DNA of 30,000 nucleotides, from contig RPFO01002331.1 in NCBI GenBank assembly GCA_009746045.1, positions 2,501 to 32,500 of the forward strand, read 5' to 3'. Made by a program: the position numbers and the translations under genes. Positions within the stretch are counted from its first letter, which is position 1; every line of letters begins with the position of its first letter. Below are positions 1-16,208 of this stretch, piece by piece. Below the pieces are notes generated by a model that was not told where the DNA came from, did no database searches, and saw only the letters and a program-made list of their open reading frames with translations. The DNA comes from Mesostigma viride. Lineage: Eukaryota; Streptophyta; Mesostigmatophyceae; Mesostigmatales; Mesostigmataceae.

Positions 1-1077
1 GAAGACGAGGCTTCGTCGAGCATTTCTCTGAACCTGTACCTGACCCACTATCACGAGGCGGCCTTGGCCAACCTGCTCGAGGTGTGCCTGTTCCACCGCC
101 ACGCATGCCAAGGGGTCGGCGACGACGAGCTGCTGGAGCTGACCGACTACTGCCACCGGAAGCTGCTATATTTAAACACGGAAGCGGCCAGCGACGCCGA
201 GTTCATCCAGCGGAGCGCGTCGGAGCTGCTTGCGCTGCCCGCGCAGGACGAGCTGGAGGACAAGCTCAAGTCTGTCCGCTTTGGCACTGCCATGTGCGCG
301 CTGACGATCCTGCGGTATCTGACCGACTACGTGGGCGACCTGCCCATCAGCGTCATGGCGCGCATGATGTCAACGCACGACTCCATCATGCAGCTGGTCC
401 CGCTGCTCGATGCGCAGCCATGGACGCGCCGGCGCGAGCGGCAAGGGAAGCCCATGGTGGAGAAGTTCCAGGATGGCGCCTGGCACGAGGTGGCCAGGGA
501 TGAGCGGCTGCGTGTGGCCAAGCCCGAGGCGCAGGTCTGGCTCGCGCTGCACAACCTGGTGGTGGACCCCCGCTGTCGCGCGCGCTACACCTTTGACGAC
601 TTCCGCAAGAGCGTTGTGGGCAAGCTGCGGCGGCACTTCCATGAGCTGCTGTTTGACCAGCTGCCCGTGTTGAAGGACCTGCAGCGCACTGTGGAGGAGC
701 TGGCGTTTGCCAACACGGTGCCGTCGGCAGAGATCAAGGCGGCACGGTTAGTGCTGGAGCAGGTGCCCGAGGTGAGGCAGGGGCTGCTGGCGCACGGCAC
801 GAGGGACGGCGGGTGGCAGAAGCTGGCGGACCACGCGGTGTCGGCAGTGTTTGTGGAGCGCGCGGAGGACCGCGAGGCGATGCGCGCGCGTGTGCAGGAC
901 ATGCTGGCCATGTTCGACTTTGAGGGCATGATGGAGCCGCCCAAGTGCGCGGCGTGCGGCGCGCCCGCGGTGCAGCGCTGCTCGCGCTGCAAGAACGAGT
1001 GGTACTGCGGACGCAAGTGTCAGGTGGGCGTGTGGAAGCGGCACAAGCCGGTGTGCGACCTCGTGTCCGCGCACTAG
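1..1077 (+). CDS. ZMYND10: ZMYND10-like axonemal dynein assembly factor, 3' part (5' end outside window)
   Basis: ZMYND10 (BLU) is a cytoplasmic co-chaperone-type factor needed to preassemble ciliary dynein arms. The reading frame is open from base 1 to the TAG at 1075-1077, about 358 codons without an intron, and the true start lies upstream. I recognise the order of the ZMYND10 core: an N-terminal helical stretch with LYLTHYHEAALANLLEV, then LTDYCHRKL, LRYLTDYVGDL, ARMMSTHDSIMQLVPLL, PWTRRR, QVWLALHNLVVDP and LLFDQLPVLKDLQ. The C-terminal MYND zinc finger (946-1056) has the spacing C-x2-C-x7-C-x2-C-x5-C-x3-C-x7-H-x3-C with all eight zinc ligands present. The length visible is close to the usual 430-440 residues minus the missing N-terminus. 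The match to ZMYND10 is from knowledge of the family; the motifs are seen directly. An organism with this gene is expected to have motile cilia. Confidence 0.92.
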   Translation, partial: EDEASSSISLNLYLTHYHEAALANLLEVCLFHRHACQGVGDDELLELTDYCHRKLLYLNTEAASDAEFIQRSASELLALPAQDELEDKLKSVRFGTAMCALTILRYLTDYVGDLPISVMARMMSTHDSIMQLVPLLDAQPWTRRRERQGKPMVEKFQDGAWHEVARDERLRVAKPEAQVWLALHNLVVDPRCRARYTFDDFRKSVVGKLRRHFHELLFDQLPVLKDLQRTVEELAFANTVPSAEIKAARLVLEQVPEVRQGLLAHGTRDGGWQKLADHAVSAVFVERAEDREAMRARVQDMLAMFDFEGMMEPPKCAACGAPAVQRCSRCKNEWYCGRKCQVGVWKRHKPVCDLVSAH

Positions 1078-1210
1078 ATGGCGAGGGCTATTTGGTCCCT
1101 GCAGGGGATGGGATGAAGCCAGGCCAGGGTGGAGGACCGAGTGCTGTTCGTGGCTGCAGCTTTGGCAAGCCCACGTGGCGACCGACAGTTTATCTCTGCC
1201 TTTTCCACGT

Positions 1211-1215
1211 TGTAA
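1211..1215 (+). terminator. TGTAA poly(A) signal, probably for the ZMYND10-like gene
   Basis: TGTAA occurs 134 bases after the stop codon. This pentamer is the known green-algal (Chlamydomonas-type) polyadenylation signal. The position suits a 3' UTR of about 150-160 bases. A five-base match alone is weak evidence. Confidence 0.45.
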
Positions 1216-1899
1216 ACTGCAGCTGCCAGTGTGCTCTCAGCGTATGGCCTGTCTTCTCAGAGGGCCTTAAGACTCGCAGGCGGAATCCAAGGATACCTTT
1301 TGTCACTGCTTCTGTATCAGTACGCTGAGACGTGGCCTGGCCTAAGTATTTTGTAGCAATGTCCTACGTCCAGACACCTCAGGGGCTAGCTAAGGCATAT
1401 GGCAAAGCCTGGCAGGTGGTATACATCCATCACTCGACTAAATAAATGTCCATTGTGGATCGTATGCTCTACCGAATTATCAGCTGTTGATTGCCCTGAA
1501 AGTCTTTATATCCTGAGTATTGAATAGACCAATAATCAATCAATCGAGTGGACAGTCCTGTTAATAGGCCATCAATGGGAGGCATGTAGCACAGCAAACG
1601 ATACGATTAAAAAAAAAAAATGTGCATGGTTTAAAACTATCTTATATTATAGTGTATATATGGCTATTCATATATGGCCATTCGCTTAAAGGTTAAAGTC
1701 AGCAGACCTAAACAGTTCACTTGATCTGCAATTATATATCAGCTATAGGGTACGTTGTGACTGCATGGGCTAAAAATGATCGGATTAGAGCAATATCATC
1801 TTCGTAAAATGGATGAGGCCGTAAGGAGCTAGCTAGCGTGCAGAACCTTACATGCTGTAACGTATTGGATCTGTTGCGCAGCTAAATCTATCTGAATCA
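1216..1899. other. AT-rich intergenic DNA downstream of ZMYND10
   Basis: No coding signal is visible. It holds a 12-A run near 1608-1620 and TATATGGC repeats near 1655-1680. GC content drops sharply relative to the gene before it. Confidence 0.6.
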
Positions 1900-1909
1900 G
1901 GAACTCCAT

Positions 1910-2026
1910 TCATTCATTCATTCATTCATTCATTCATTCATTCATTCATTCATTCATTCATACATTCATTCATTCATTCATTCATTCATTCATTCATTCA
2001 TTCATTCATTCATTCATTCATTCATT
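1910..2026 (-). repeat. (ATTC)n / (TGAA)n microsatellite, the 3' tail of LINE B1
   Basis: There are about 29 tetranucleotide repeats with one TACA interruption near 1961. The repeat abuts the 3' UTR end of B1 and starts at its TSD, so it is the element's 3' tail, probably enlarged by slippage. The tails of B3 and of element C are (TTAA)n-like at the same relative place. Confidence 0.85.
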
Positions 2027-2109
2027 AAACTCGTGCTCCCGTTGGGGAGTCACGGAGCAATGATTCAATTAACCCCGATGGGTACGTGGCTGGATGGGTA
2101 CACGCAATC

Positions 2110-2508
2110 CTACCGGTCTAAGCTATGTACAAAGAAAAACAATCCTACTCTACTGATAGCTATGGTGCCCGCGACCCTAGCTGGGTCTTGTCGATCTAGC
2201 ATGCTTCCCACGTGTGCAAACGCGCTAGCTGCTTCCCCACTGGAGGGAGGTTGTTGTCCTCTATGACCTGAGCCCACTTGGCCTTGTCGATCCATCATCT
2301 TTTTCTGGACAAATCACGGAGAGTGCTAGGCCCCCCATGTCCTCTACTAGCTGTTCTTTGAAAGTGCGGGCCTTGCGGCGTCTAGCATTGCGGGGCCCGG
2401 CCCACGTGAGGCTCAGGTGCCTGCCAGGCTGAGCTGGTCGCAGCCCTGCGGAGGGGCGCGCCACGTGAGGTGTCTACCTGGTTGGTGCGAGCTAAGTGCC
2501 AGCTACTA
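2110..2508 (-). pseudogene. C-terminal ORF remnant and 3' UTR of LINE B1
   Basis: The minus-strand reading contains GLRPAQPGRHLSLTWAGP and KARTFKEQLVEDMGG. These match the C-terminal tail of the B3 copy (4923-5290). The frame is interrupted after LSVI, so this is a relic. The sequence stops at 2508 because B3 is inserted there, and it resumes at 6175. Confidence 0.75.
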
Positions 2509-2612
2509 ATTAATTAATTCATTAATTAGACTCGTGCTCCCGTTGGGGAGTCACGGAGCATTAACCCCGATGGATGGGTGGATGGGTGCAAACAGTCCTA
2601 CCGGTCTAATCT

Positions 2613-4853
2613 ATCTACATCATTAAAAAAAAAATTAAATTATAACATGCCTCCGTGGGGAGGTCATGTAGCACATATTTCATGATGGATGGGGTGGAGG
2701 AAGCCGCGTGATCGAACTATCCTAACTCTATCTAGAAAAGCCTAACTACACTACTCATCAAAACGCCTCCTCCGCTTGGGGGGAGGTGGCTTGCCCACAG
2801 GGTCGGGCGTGTGTGCCTTGACAATCTTCTTCCACCGCTCCTTGTCCTGCATGGCAGTCCAAAGACGGGAGAGAGAGTGGATGCGGTACTCAAACTGGGC
2901 TGGGACCACTAGGTCGTCCAGCAACATCTGGGTATAGGTCATGGCATGTTTCCCTACCTTTTTAGGAATGTTCTTGGGGCCAGGCCAGGTCAAAATGTGC
3001 CGCCCCGGTTGGCCGAGCCGCTGGGGACCGGCCAGACCAAGGGCGGTGTCGACCTGGCTGGTGCGAGCAAGATGTCCTACAAATGCTATCCTACGCTGTC
3101 TAATCTCGTCCGAAATACGCGGCATACCGTGATACAAAGACTCTAAGGACCTACGCTGAGAAAACCCGACATTCAGGACCTGTCGGAGCATCCGGGTTAC
3201 CGTGCCGTCTAGCTTGGCTGCCAGTGTTGCCGTGAGTGTCCATGCCTCGGCGCCATACGTGAGCACCGTGAGGACGAGGACCTTGAAGAGCATGCGCTTG
3301 CGGTGCTCGTCCAGGCCCTTGGAGCGCCAGTAGGTGTTGAGCGAACGGAGCTTGGCCCAGGAAAGGCCGATGCGGGTGTCCACATCGTCGGCAGTGTCCG
3401 GAAGCCAACTCCCCAACAGCTTGAAGCGGTCGCGGAGTGGGACCTCCGTCCCGTCTAGCAGGCGCGGCAGCGGTGGGCGACTGGAGGCCCCAATCACCAT
3501 CGCCTCAGTTTTGACACTAATCTCCAACCCCACCGCCCTCGCCTCCAGGCCCAGACAGTCCAGCCAGGTCTGAATGTGCTCGGGGCGCGCGATGAGGGTG
3601 GTGTCGTCCGCGTAAATCAGGTCAGCCAGGCGGTAACCCGTGCTAACCCCGCCGTGCCCACGCTCGTTAAGGATGTCCAAGCCTGGCTCGAACCCCTTAA
3701 GAGCAGTAAAGCGCGCACGTGCCTGGCGCATGACGTGGTCCACGACAATAATGAACAGGTATGGAGACAGGACACAACCTTGCCACACCCCGTGGTGAAG
3801 GGGGAATGGTGGGGTGGTGCCTTCCGCAGTCCGCACTACTGCCTGTGAGCCCTCATACAGTCGGCGAATGGCAGCAATAAACGCTGGTGGCACGCGGTCC
3901 AGAGCTAGGATGGCCCAAAGAGCCTCCCAGAGGACCGTGTCAAAGGCCTTGATATAGTCAACAAAAATGAGGACCAGCGGCAAACTGTCAGGGGGAAGGC
4001 GACGCACCTCCTCCATCAACCGGCGCGCGACAAACACAGCCATGACAGTGTTACGACCACTACGGAAACCCATCTGAGACTCACCCAGGTGTGGGTCCAG
4101 CGCGGCGCGGAGCCTGTGCAGCATCATGCGCATGAAGACCTTCAGCGCGGCGCTCTGGAGGCAGACACCCCGGTAGTTACCGGGGTCAGCAGCAGAGCCC
4201 TTCTTGTACAGCATGACGCGGATGGCCGTCTGCCACTCAGCAGGCGGAGGCTCGTCAGAGAGCAGGACACGGTTGCAGAACGCCAGCAGAAGATCCCTAA
4301 CCGCCAGATCAGGGGTCTTCAGCAGCTCAGCAGAAAGGTGGTCGGCCCCGACCGCCGCATCGTACCGCAGGCGAGCAAGGGCGCCGTCCAATTCCTCCAA
4401 AGTGAAGGGGTGGACGACGTCGTTGGTGGCAAGGCAGCCCTCCTTCAAGGCGGGGACTTGGTAGTCCGCGGCCGAGGAGGGGGGCGCTGGCGGCGGCGGG
4501 GGTCCGGCGACCCCGAGGCGGGCGGCCGTCTCGGGGTGAAGCGGCGGGGGGGGGGCGCGAGCCCCACCGGTCAAGGAAACATTGTGGGCCAACCAGCGGT
4601 CAAGGCTTACCGGCGCCGTGCCGTCCCCCGTGTGCGCCACCGGGGTGCGCTGCCGCCGGCCGCCGAGCCGGTCGAGGTGGTACCACATGTCCTTGCCCTG
4701 GTTGCGAGCCTGGCAGGCCTTGGCATCCGCGATGCACTGGGCCGCCTCCGCGTCCTGAGCATGCTCGTAGGCCTCCACAAGGGCGGCCTTGAGCAATGGT
4801 TTCTGCAGCGAGTCCCGGTTACGCTTGAGGCGGTGCCGGGCGATCTACATCAT
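2613..4853 (-). mobile_element. LINE A1: 5'-truncated family A retrotransposon nested in B3, with TSD
   Basis: The body is 2624-4842, flanked by the perfect 11-bp repeat ATCTACATCAT at 2613-2623 and 4843-4853. Family B 3' UTR lies on both sides and is continuous when A1 is removed. On the minus strand the element ends in an A/T-rich tail (2624-2643) preceded by a perfect hairpin (arms ACATG/CATGT and CCTCC/GGAGG, 2645-2669). The endonuclease region is missing, which is 5' truncation. Its long intact ORF agrees with its innermost, hence young, place. Confidence 0.88.
2751..4842 (-). CDS. Reverse transcriptase fragment of LINE A1 (N-terminus missing)
   Basis: This is an uninterrupted reading frame of about 697 codons ending at TGA/2751 and open into the 5' truncation point; it has no credible start of its own. 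It is a LINE-type reverse transcriptase. Domain A is seen in LVLIFVDYIKAFDTVLW, and GFRSGRNTVMAVF precedes it. QGCVLSPYLFIIVVDHV follows, and the catalytic LIYADDTTL box has YADD at 3603-3614. The C-terminal part has LTYGAEAWTLT, LYHGMPRISDEIRQRRIAFVGHLA and a basic tail. No apurinic-type endonuclease domain or cysteine motif remains. The C-terminal RRIAFVGHL block is common in RTE-like and related non-LTR clades, but I cannot assign the clade. Without a 5' end it is unlikely to be expressed as a working protein. Confidence 0.85.
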
Positions 4854-4922
4854 GCGCTACATATACTACATCTATCGATCTAACAGCATTCTAACTACAA
4901 CATCTTCTAGACAGCCGCTGCC

Positions 4923-6164
4923 CTAGGGGAGCTGTCTGGCGTGCCTCCCACGGGATTGCACACGCGGGCGCTTCCCCACTGGGGGGGGCTCGTTGTCCTC
5001 TATGACCTGGGCCCACTTGGCCTTGTCCATCATCTTCTTCCAAATCACGGAGAGGCCTAGGCCCCCCATGTCCTCTACTAGCTGTTCTTTGAAGGTGCGG
5101 GCCTTGTGGCGTCTAACATCACTGGGCCCGGCCCACGTCAGGAGGTGCCGGCCAGGCTGGGCTGGTCGCAGTCCTGCAGGGGGGCCACGTGAGGTGTCTA
5201 CTTGGTTGGTGCGAGCTAGGTGCCCTACTAGCTGCAGGCGTCGCTGCTTAATGGTGCTGGTGATATATGGCATGCCCTGGTACAGGTCCTCATTGCGGAC
5301 ATGAGCAGCATATCCTACTCTGACCGGAACGCAGCATGTTGGTGACCGCGCCGTCCAGCTTGCGGGCCAGGTCGGCGGTGAGGGTCCACGTCTCGGCCCC
5401 ATACGTGAGAACAGGGAGGACGAGGACCTTGAACAGGTCCTGTTTCTCGATCAATCTTGCCCAGGGGCTTGCGCCACAGGGCCCGGTACTGGCATAAAGC
5501 GTGCCAGGCGAGGGAGATGCGATATGGTCCACATCAACCTCGCAGCTGGGGAGCAGGCTGGCCAGCAGCTTGACGCGGTCCCGATACAGGACTTGAGAGC
5601 CGTCGAGGAGATAGAGGGGCGGCGGTGAGTGGGTGAGCCCAACCGCCAGGGCCTCTGTCTTCTTGCTGACCTCAAGCCCCACTGCACGGGCCTCGATAGC
5701 CAGGCAGTCAAGCCATGTCTGCACGTGCCCAGTGTCCACGAAGTGGGTAGTGTCGTCTGCATAGATGATGTCTGCCAGCGGAATCTCCGTGTCCGCACCG
5801 CCATGCCAGAATTTGTTAGCAACCTGCACTCCTGGTTCCCTGCCCACGATGCGGGCAAATCGCTTGCGCGCCTGAATCATTACGTATTCGACCACAATAA
5901 TGAACAGGTAGGGCGACAGCACGCAGCCCTGCCACACACCCTTCTGTAAAGGGCATGGGGGCGTGGTCCCGTAAGAAGTGCGCACCGAAGTGGTGGACCC
6001 TTCATACAGGTTGCGGATGACAGCAATCAGGGGGCGGGCGATCCGGAACAACTCGAGGATGTCCCAAAGCGCAGGCCAGAAAACCGAATCGAAGGCTTTG
6101 ATGAAGTCCACCAGCACAAGGTGCAAAGGGGACTCACCAGGCTGAAGGCGTTGCAGTTCCTCCA
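4923..6164 (-). pseudogene. Reverse transcriptase relic of LINE B3
   Basis: Reading on the minus strand from 6164, domain A (LVLVDFIKAFDSVFW) is followed by GVWQGCVLSPYLFIIVVEYV and the YADD box (PLADIIYADDTTHF), then LTYGAETWTLTADLARKLDG. The frame is lost near 5290-5340 and continues in another frame as LYQGMPYITSTIKQRRLQLVGHLA to the basic C-terminus at 4923. It is related to, but clearly distinct from, the family A protein (for example LARTNQVDTSRG against LARTSQVDTALG). It is truncated 5' and frameshifted, so non-functional. Confidence 0.82.
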
Positions 6165-6206
6165 CCAGCTACTAGCTGCAGGCGCCGCTGCTTTATGGTG
6201 CTGTAC

Positions 6207-7240
6207 GATAAGTGGCATAATTAAAATAAATTAAATTATAACATGACTCCGTTGGGAGATCATGTAGCACATATTCCCAAGGTTGCTGGATGGATGGAGG
6301 TGGGCAAAGCCGCGATCGAAACCAAACTAATCTAACTCTAAGCTACTCTAACGGTACACAACCAGCCATAGCCTTAGCTTAGTCCTTGTACAGCCATGCT
6401 ACGTCCTGGCTTCGATCAGATTACTTGCCCACGCTCCTTGTTATGATATGCTCACATGGGTCTTATTGCACCCACAGGCTGCCGGATCGTTAGCGTGTCC
6501 GTTTAGCTAGCGCGCCCGAATGCAGCTGTGGCATGCCTTAGGCATGAAGGAGACTCAGTGGGGGTCTCTGCCCTTTCTCCTGTTGTGCACACACAGGGAT
6601 TAAAAGCACTTCGGTGCTCCGTGACTCCCCAACGAGAGCACGAGTTTAATTAATTAATTAATTAATTAAGCTACTCTAATCTAGATAACCCATATTACTC
6701 TACTCAGCAAAGCGCCGCTTCCTCTTGGGGGGATCGAGGATCGAGGCTTGACCACAGGGGCTGGCGTGTGGGCCTGGACAATCGGCTTCTACCTCTTCTA
6801 GTTCTGCATAGCAGTCCAAGCAAGAAAGAGGGAGTGAATGCGATGTTCAAACGGGGCTGGGACCACTAGGTCGGCCAGCAACTGCTGTGGATAGGTCATG
6901 GCATGTTTACCCGTCTTTCTAGGAATGTCCTTGGGGCCAGGCCAGGTCAGGACATGCCGCCCTGGCTGGCCAAGCCGCTGGGGGCCGGCCAGACCGAGGT
7001 CGGTGTCTACCTGACTGGTGCGAGCAAGATGTCCTACAAATGCTATCCTACGCTGTCTAATCTGGTCCGAAATGCGAGGCATACCCTGGTACAAAGATTC
7101 TAAAGACCTATGTTTGGAAAACCCTACGTTCAGGGCCAGGCGGAGCATCCTAGTTACCGTGCCGTTCAGCGCCGTGTGGCCAGCGTGTCCGTGAGCGTTC
7201 ATGCCTCGGCGCCATAGGTGAGCACCGTGATAAGTGGCAT
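6207..7240 (-). mobile_element. LINE A2: short family A copy nested in B1, with TSD
   Basis: The body is 6219-7228, flanked by the perfect 12-bp repeat GATAAGTGGCAT at 6207-6218 and 7229-7240. Taking it out joins the B1 piece 6175-6218 to the B1 piece 7241-8016 in family B order. The 3' tail is a TTTAA-type simple repeat (6219-6237), then the hairpin 3' UTR, then element C, then the ORF C-terminus (about 6700-7228). The latter reads LNVGFSKHRSLESLYQGMPR and QRRIAFVGHLARTSQVDT on the minus strand. The net length is about 0.68 kb, strongly 5'-truncated, with stops. Confidence 0.85.
6340..6679 (+). mobile_element. Element C: SINE-like 316-bp insertion sharing the LINE B 3' end, with TSD
   Basis: The body is 6352-6667 on the plus strand, flanked by the perfect 12-bp repeat AAGCTACTCTAA at 6340-6351 and 6668-6679. 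It is inside LINE A2 but in the opposite orientation. The last 60 bases (hairpin GTGACTCC/GAGAGCAC and a (TTAA)n tail) match the family B 3' end. The first 250 bases match neither LINE copy. That layout, a unique head plus a LINE tail, is that of a SINE. A TAGCTTAGT match to a pol III A box (6375-6383) and a weak B-box-like GGCTTCGATC (6408) lie 33 bases apart, closer than in a tRNA, so a tRNA-derived head is only possible. A perfect AGCAC-TTCG-GTGCT hairpin sits at 6605-6618. Confidence 0.68.
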
Positions 7241-8016
7241 GCCTAGGTACAAGTCCTCCTTGCGGACATGAGCAGCGTATCCTGCATGTAAAATTGACCG
7301 CAGCATGTTGGTGACCGTGCCGTCCAGCTTGTTGGCCAGGTCGGCGGTGAGGGTCCACGTCTCGGCCCCGTACGTAAGAACAGGGAGGACAAGGACCTTA
7401 AAAAGGTCCTGTTTCTCTAGCTTGACCAAGGGCTTGCGCCACAGGGCCCTGTATTGGCATTAAGCGTGCCATGCGAGGGAGATACGGTGGTCCAAGTTGG
7501 CCTCGCAGCTGGGGAGGAAGCTATACCCAGCAAATTGACGCGGTCCCGATATACTGGGCTCGAGAGCCATCAAGTAGAAAGAGGTCGGGCGGTGGCTGAG
7601 TGAGCCCCATCGCCAGAGCCTCAGTTTTCTTGCTGACCTAGAGCCCCACCACGCGGGCCCCGATTGCGAGGCAGTCAAGCCACGTCTGCACGTGCTCAGT
7701 GTCCTCGAGGAGGGCCGGTGGTGTCGTCTGCATAGATGATGTCCGCTAGCCGAATCTCCGTATCCTCCCCGCCATGCTAGAAACGGTTGGCGACCTGCAC
7801 CCCTGGTTCCCTATACTAACAATGCGAGCGAACCGCTTGCGCGCCTGAATCATTACGTATTTGACCACAATAATGAACAGGTATGGCGAGAGCACGCAGC
7901 CCTGCCACACACCCTTCTGTAAAGGGCATGGGGGCGTGGTCCCGTAGGAAGTGTGCACCGAGATGGTGGACCCTTCAAACAGGTTGCGGATGACAGCAAT
8001 AAGGGGAGGGGGATCC
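7241..8016 (-). pseudogene. Reverse transcriptase relic of LINE B1
   Basis: The minus-strand reading contains RTSYGTTPPCPLQKGVWQGC and VLSPYLFIIVVKYV, then a damaged YADD region, then LTYGAETWTLTADLANKLDG. It aligns with B3 throughout but has several stops and frame changes (near 7460, 7690 and 7815). It is the 5' part of B1, ending at the TSD at 8017. Confidence 0.78.
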
Positions 8017-8026
8017 GGAACTCCAT

Positions 8027-8290
8027 GGCCATGTACATTTACTGCAACATATGTACATTAACTTCCATTTTCCTACGCTTGATTGAGGATTCAACAGAAG
8101 ATATTCGTGCGAAAGAAACACTTGTTGGGTGATGCACTAATACAAGGCATAACTGTGTATCTAATACCACCCCATTCATGCATGACATGGTAGGCATGGT
8201 CAACGAATAAAAATAAATACAAACACCCAAACGAGCAGCAGTTCCTTTCCCGCAAGGCATTATGACCATCCAGGTCTGCAAAGCGCCTTC
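8027..8290. other. Short AT-rich spacer, probably 3' UTR of the minus-strand gene
   Basis: This is the pre-insertion flank of LINE B1 and lies directly after the stop of the minus-strand gene. I see no TGTAA on the minus strand here, so the poly(A) site is not located. Confidence 0.5.
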
Positions 8291-14797
<6,507 letters not shown>

Positions 14798-16208
14798 GAG
14801 GGGTGATCCAGAGGCAGCCCGAACGAGCAATACCAGGGGAAGGGGTGGGGGAGATGGGCACACGGTGAGCGCCACGCGGGTGACCGCGATGAAGGATATG
14901 AGCACAAGCCGGAGAACTTTGAAAATGTTCTTTCTGTAAAAAACAGATAGGACGCCGACGGAACATTCATGGGGAGTGGGTAGAAATGACACCAGTTATG
15001 TGCCCCAATGAGAACTTCACATGTTCTATATTTATTATCTATAGGGGGAAAATGATTGTTCAGCAAAGCAGCCATGGCAACTACGCTTGCCAGGAATTTG
15101 CCCTGAAGTGCACGAATCCAAAACAACGCACATCTGTGATATTTCATCAGTGATATTTCATCTTTGATATTTCATGACGCCTTCTCACGCAAGTATAATC
15201 TTCAAGACCATAACGTGGTGGCTAAAGGGGTGAAACGCATGCAGCATCGAGAGTCAATGCCGCTGGTATTTGCAATCCTCGCGTCTCCATTTTTCAATAT
15301 TTTGCCAAGCTAACAGGAAGCACCCATCGGCTAAGAGTGAAGTGTGTGCTTGATGCCAAACAATCCTCACGTTACATCACTAAAATGACACCGGGTAATG
15401 TGTGTCACAAGGGGCATGTTCAGAAAAATCCTGCTCAATTGTTTTAGTAGAAACATTCAACATAAAAACGCGCCTTGCGCAACCCGGAAAGCCCACAGGC
15501 AAGACATTACGAGTCCTAGGTTTACCGTTGCTCCTTCTCGAAGCGCCAAATCCCTCGCCCTGGCCTCAATCTCCACCAACGTTTTACCAGCGTCGGGTTC
15601 AGTGTCTTCGTGTGTGCACTCCTCCATTCCGGCCGCCGTAACCTGATTAATTTCGACTGCAATCGTATTCCTGCAAGGGAGTCAACATCGCCGTTAATAT
15701 CCATTGAGACATGGACCATAGCAGGTCAAAATTTATACCTTTCGCGCAGACAGGCATCCCTGGCCGTGCAGCTTCCAAGACCAGGCATGTAGCAGACCCT
15801 TGTTAAGCGAGAAAATTTAATTCGAGAAGTCGAACACTGGTCATAATTTTTTGTCAGCGTTTCCCCGCTCATCACAGGCAGCAAAAATTCGCACTGACGC
15901 GCGCAGACGATGTCTACTGGCAGCGGCCCAGTGTCCTTAGTCCTCAGGATCTGTTGCAGGAATTAATGGCGGGAAGATGCTGCTATTGCTTGGCGATATT
16001 TGGCAGCGCCGCAAGTATCTTTGCCTAATCTGCCGGCAATAAACACGTGTCCCCTGCCCCAAACAACTCTGATGCCATGGCAGCAAGGATATCACGTTAC
16101 TAGCACGAACGCTCGGTACCTTGTCTCAGATTGGCGACCCTAGTGCCTCTGAATCACGCCGAGCCGCCTACCTTAATAATTAATACACGGCATTTTCGTC
16201 AGCCAACT
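14798..16208. promoter_or_regulatory. Shared upstream region of two divergent genes
   Basis: This 1.4-kb stretch separates the start codons of the minus-strand Glu-rich gene and the plus-strand epimerase gene. It should hold both promoters and 5' UTRs, and possibly a non-coding first exon of the minus-strand gene. A 14-bp unit TGATATTTCAT plus three bases repeats three times in phase (15137, 15151, 15165), a candidate factor-binding cluster. I see no clear TATA box at a sensible distance for either gene. Confidence 0.5.

Larger units (their letters stand above)
2499..6174 (-). mobile_element. LINE B3: family B retrotransposon nested in B1, with TSD
   Basis: The element occupies 2509-6164, flanked by the perfect 10-bp repeat CCAGCTACTA at 2499-2508 and 6165-6174. 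Removing it with one repeat copy rejoins the B1 sequence (GCGAGCTAAGTGC to GCTGCAGGCG). Its 3' end has a short TTAA-rich tail (2509-2528), the hairpin-bearing 3' UTR (2529-2612), then LINE A1, then the remaining 3' UTR and coding part from 4854 to 6164. The net length without A1 is about 1.43 kb. It is 5'-truncated just upstream of reverse-transcriptase domain A. Confidence 0.85.
1900..8026 (-). mobile_element. LINE B1: outermost non-LTR retrotransposon of the nest, with TSD
   Basis: A family B LINE lies on the minus strand at 1910-8016, flanked by the perfect 10-bp repeat GGAACTCCAT at 1900-1909 and 8017-8026. Reading from its 3' end, it consists of a (TGAA)n tail (1910-2026), the 3' UTR and ORF C-terminus (2027-2508), a short piece (6175-6218) and reverse-transcriptase remains (7241-8016). 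The pieces are contiguous in family B order once two later insertions, each with its own TSD, are removed. The net element is about 1.4 kb, 5'-truncated as is usual after target-primed reverse transcription. The coding part carries stops and frameshifts, so it is dead. The repeats and the order of the pieces are seen directly; the insertion order is inferred from nesting. Confidence 0.85.

Noticed and set aside
4089-4883. Plus-strand frame of 264 residues
   Set aside because: It is antisense to the reverse transcriptase of LINE A1.
6375-6420. A tRNA gene in the head of element C
   Set aside because: Only short A-box-like and weak B-box-like matches exist, the boxes are too close together and I could not fold a cloverleaf.
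15398-15792. Short plus-strand frames in the divergent promoter region
   Set aside because: They are short, overlap in several frames, lack motifs and have no splice link to the epimerase exons.
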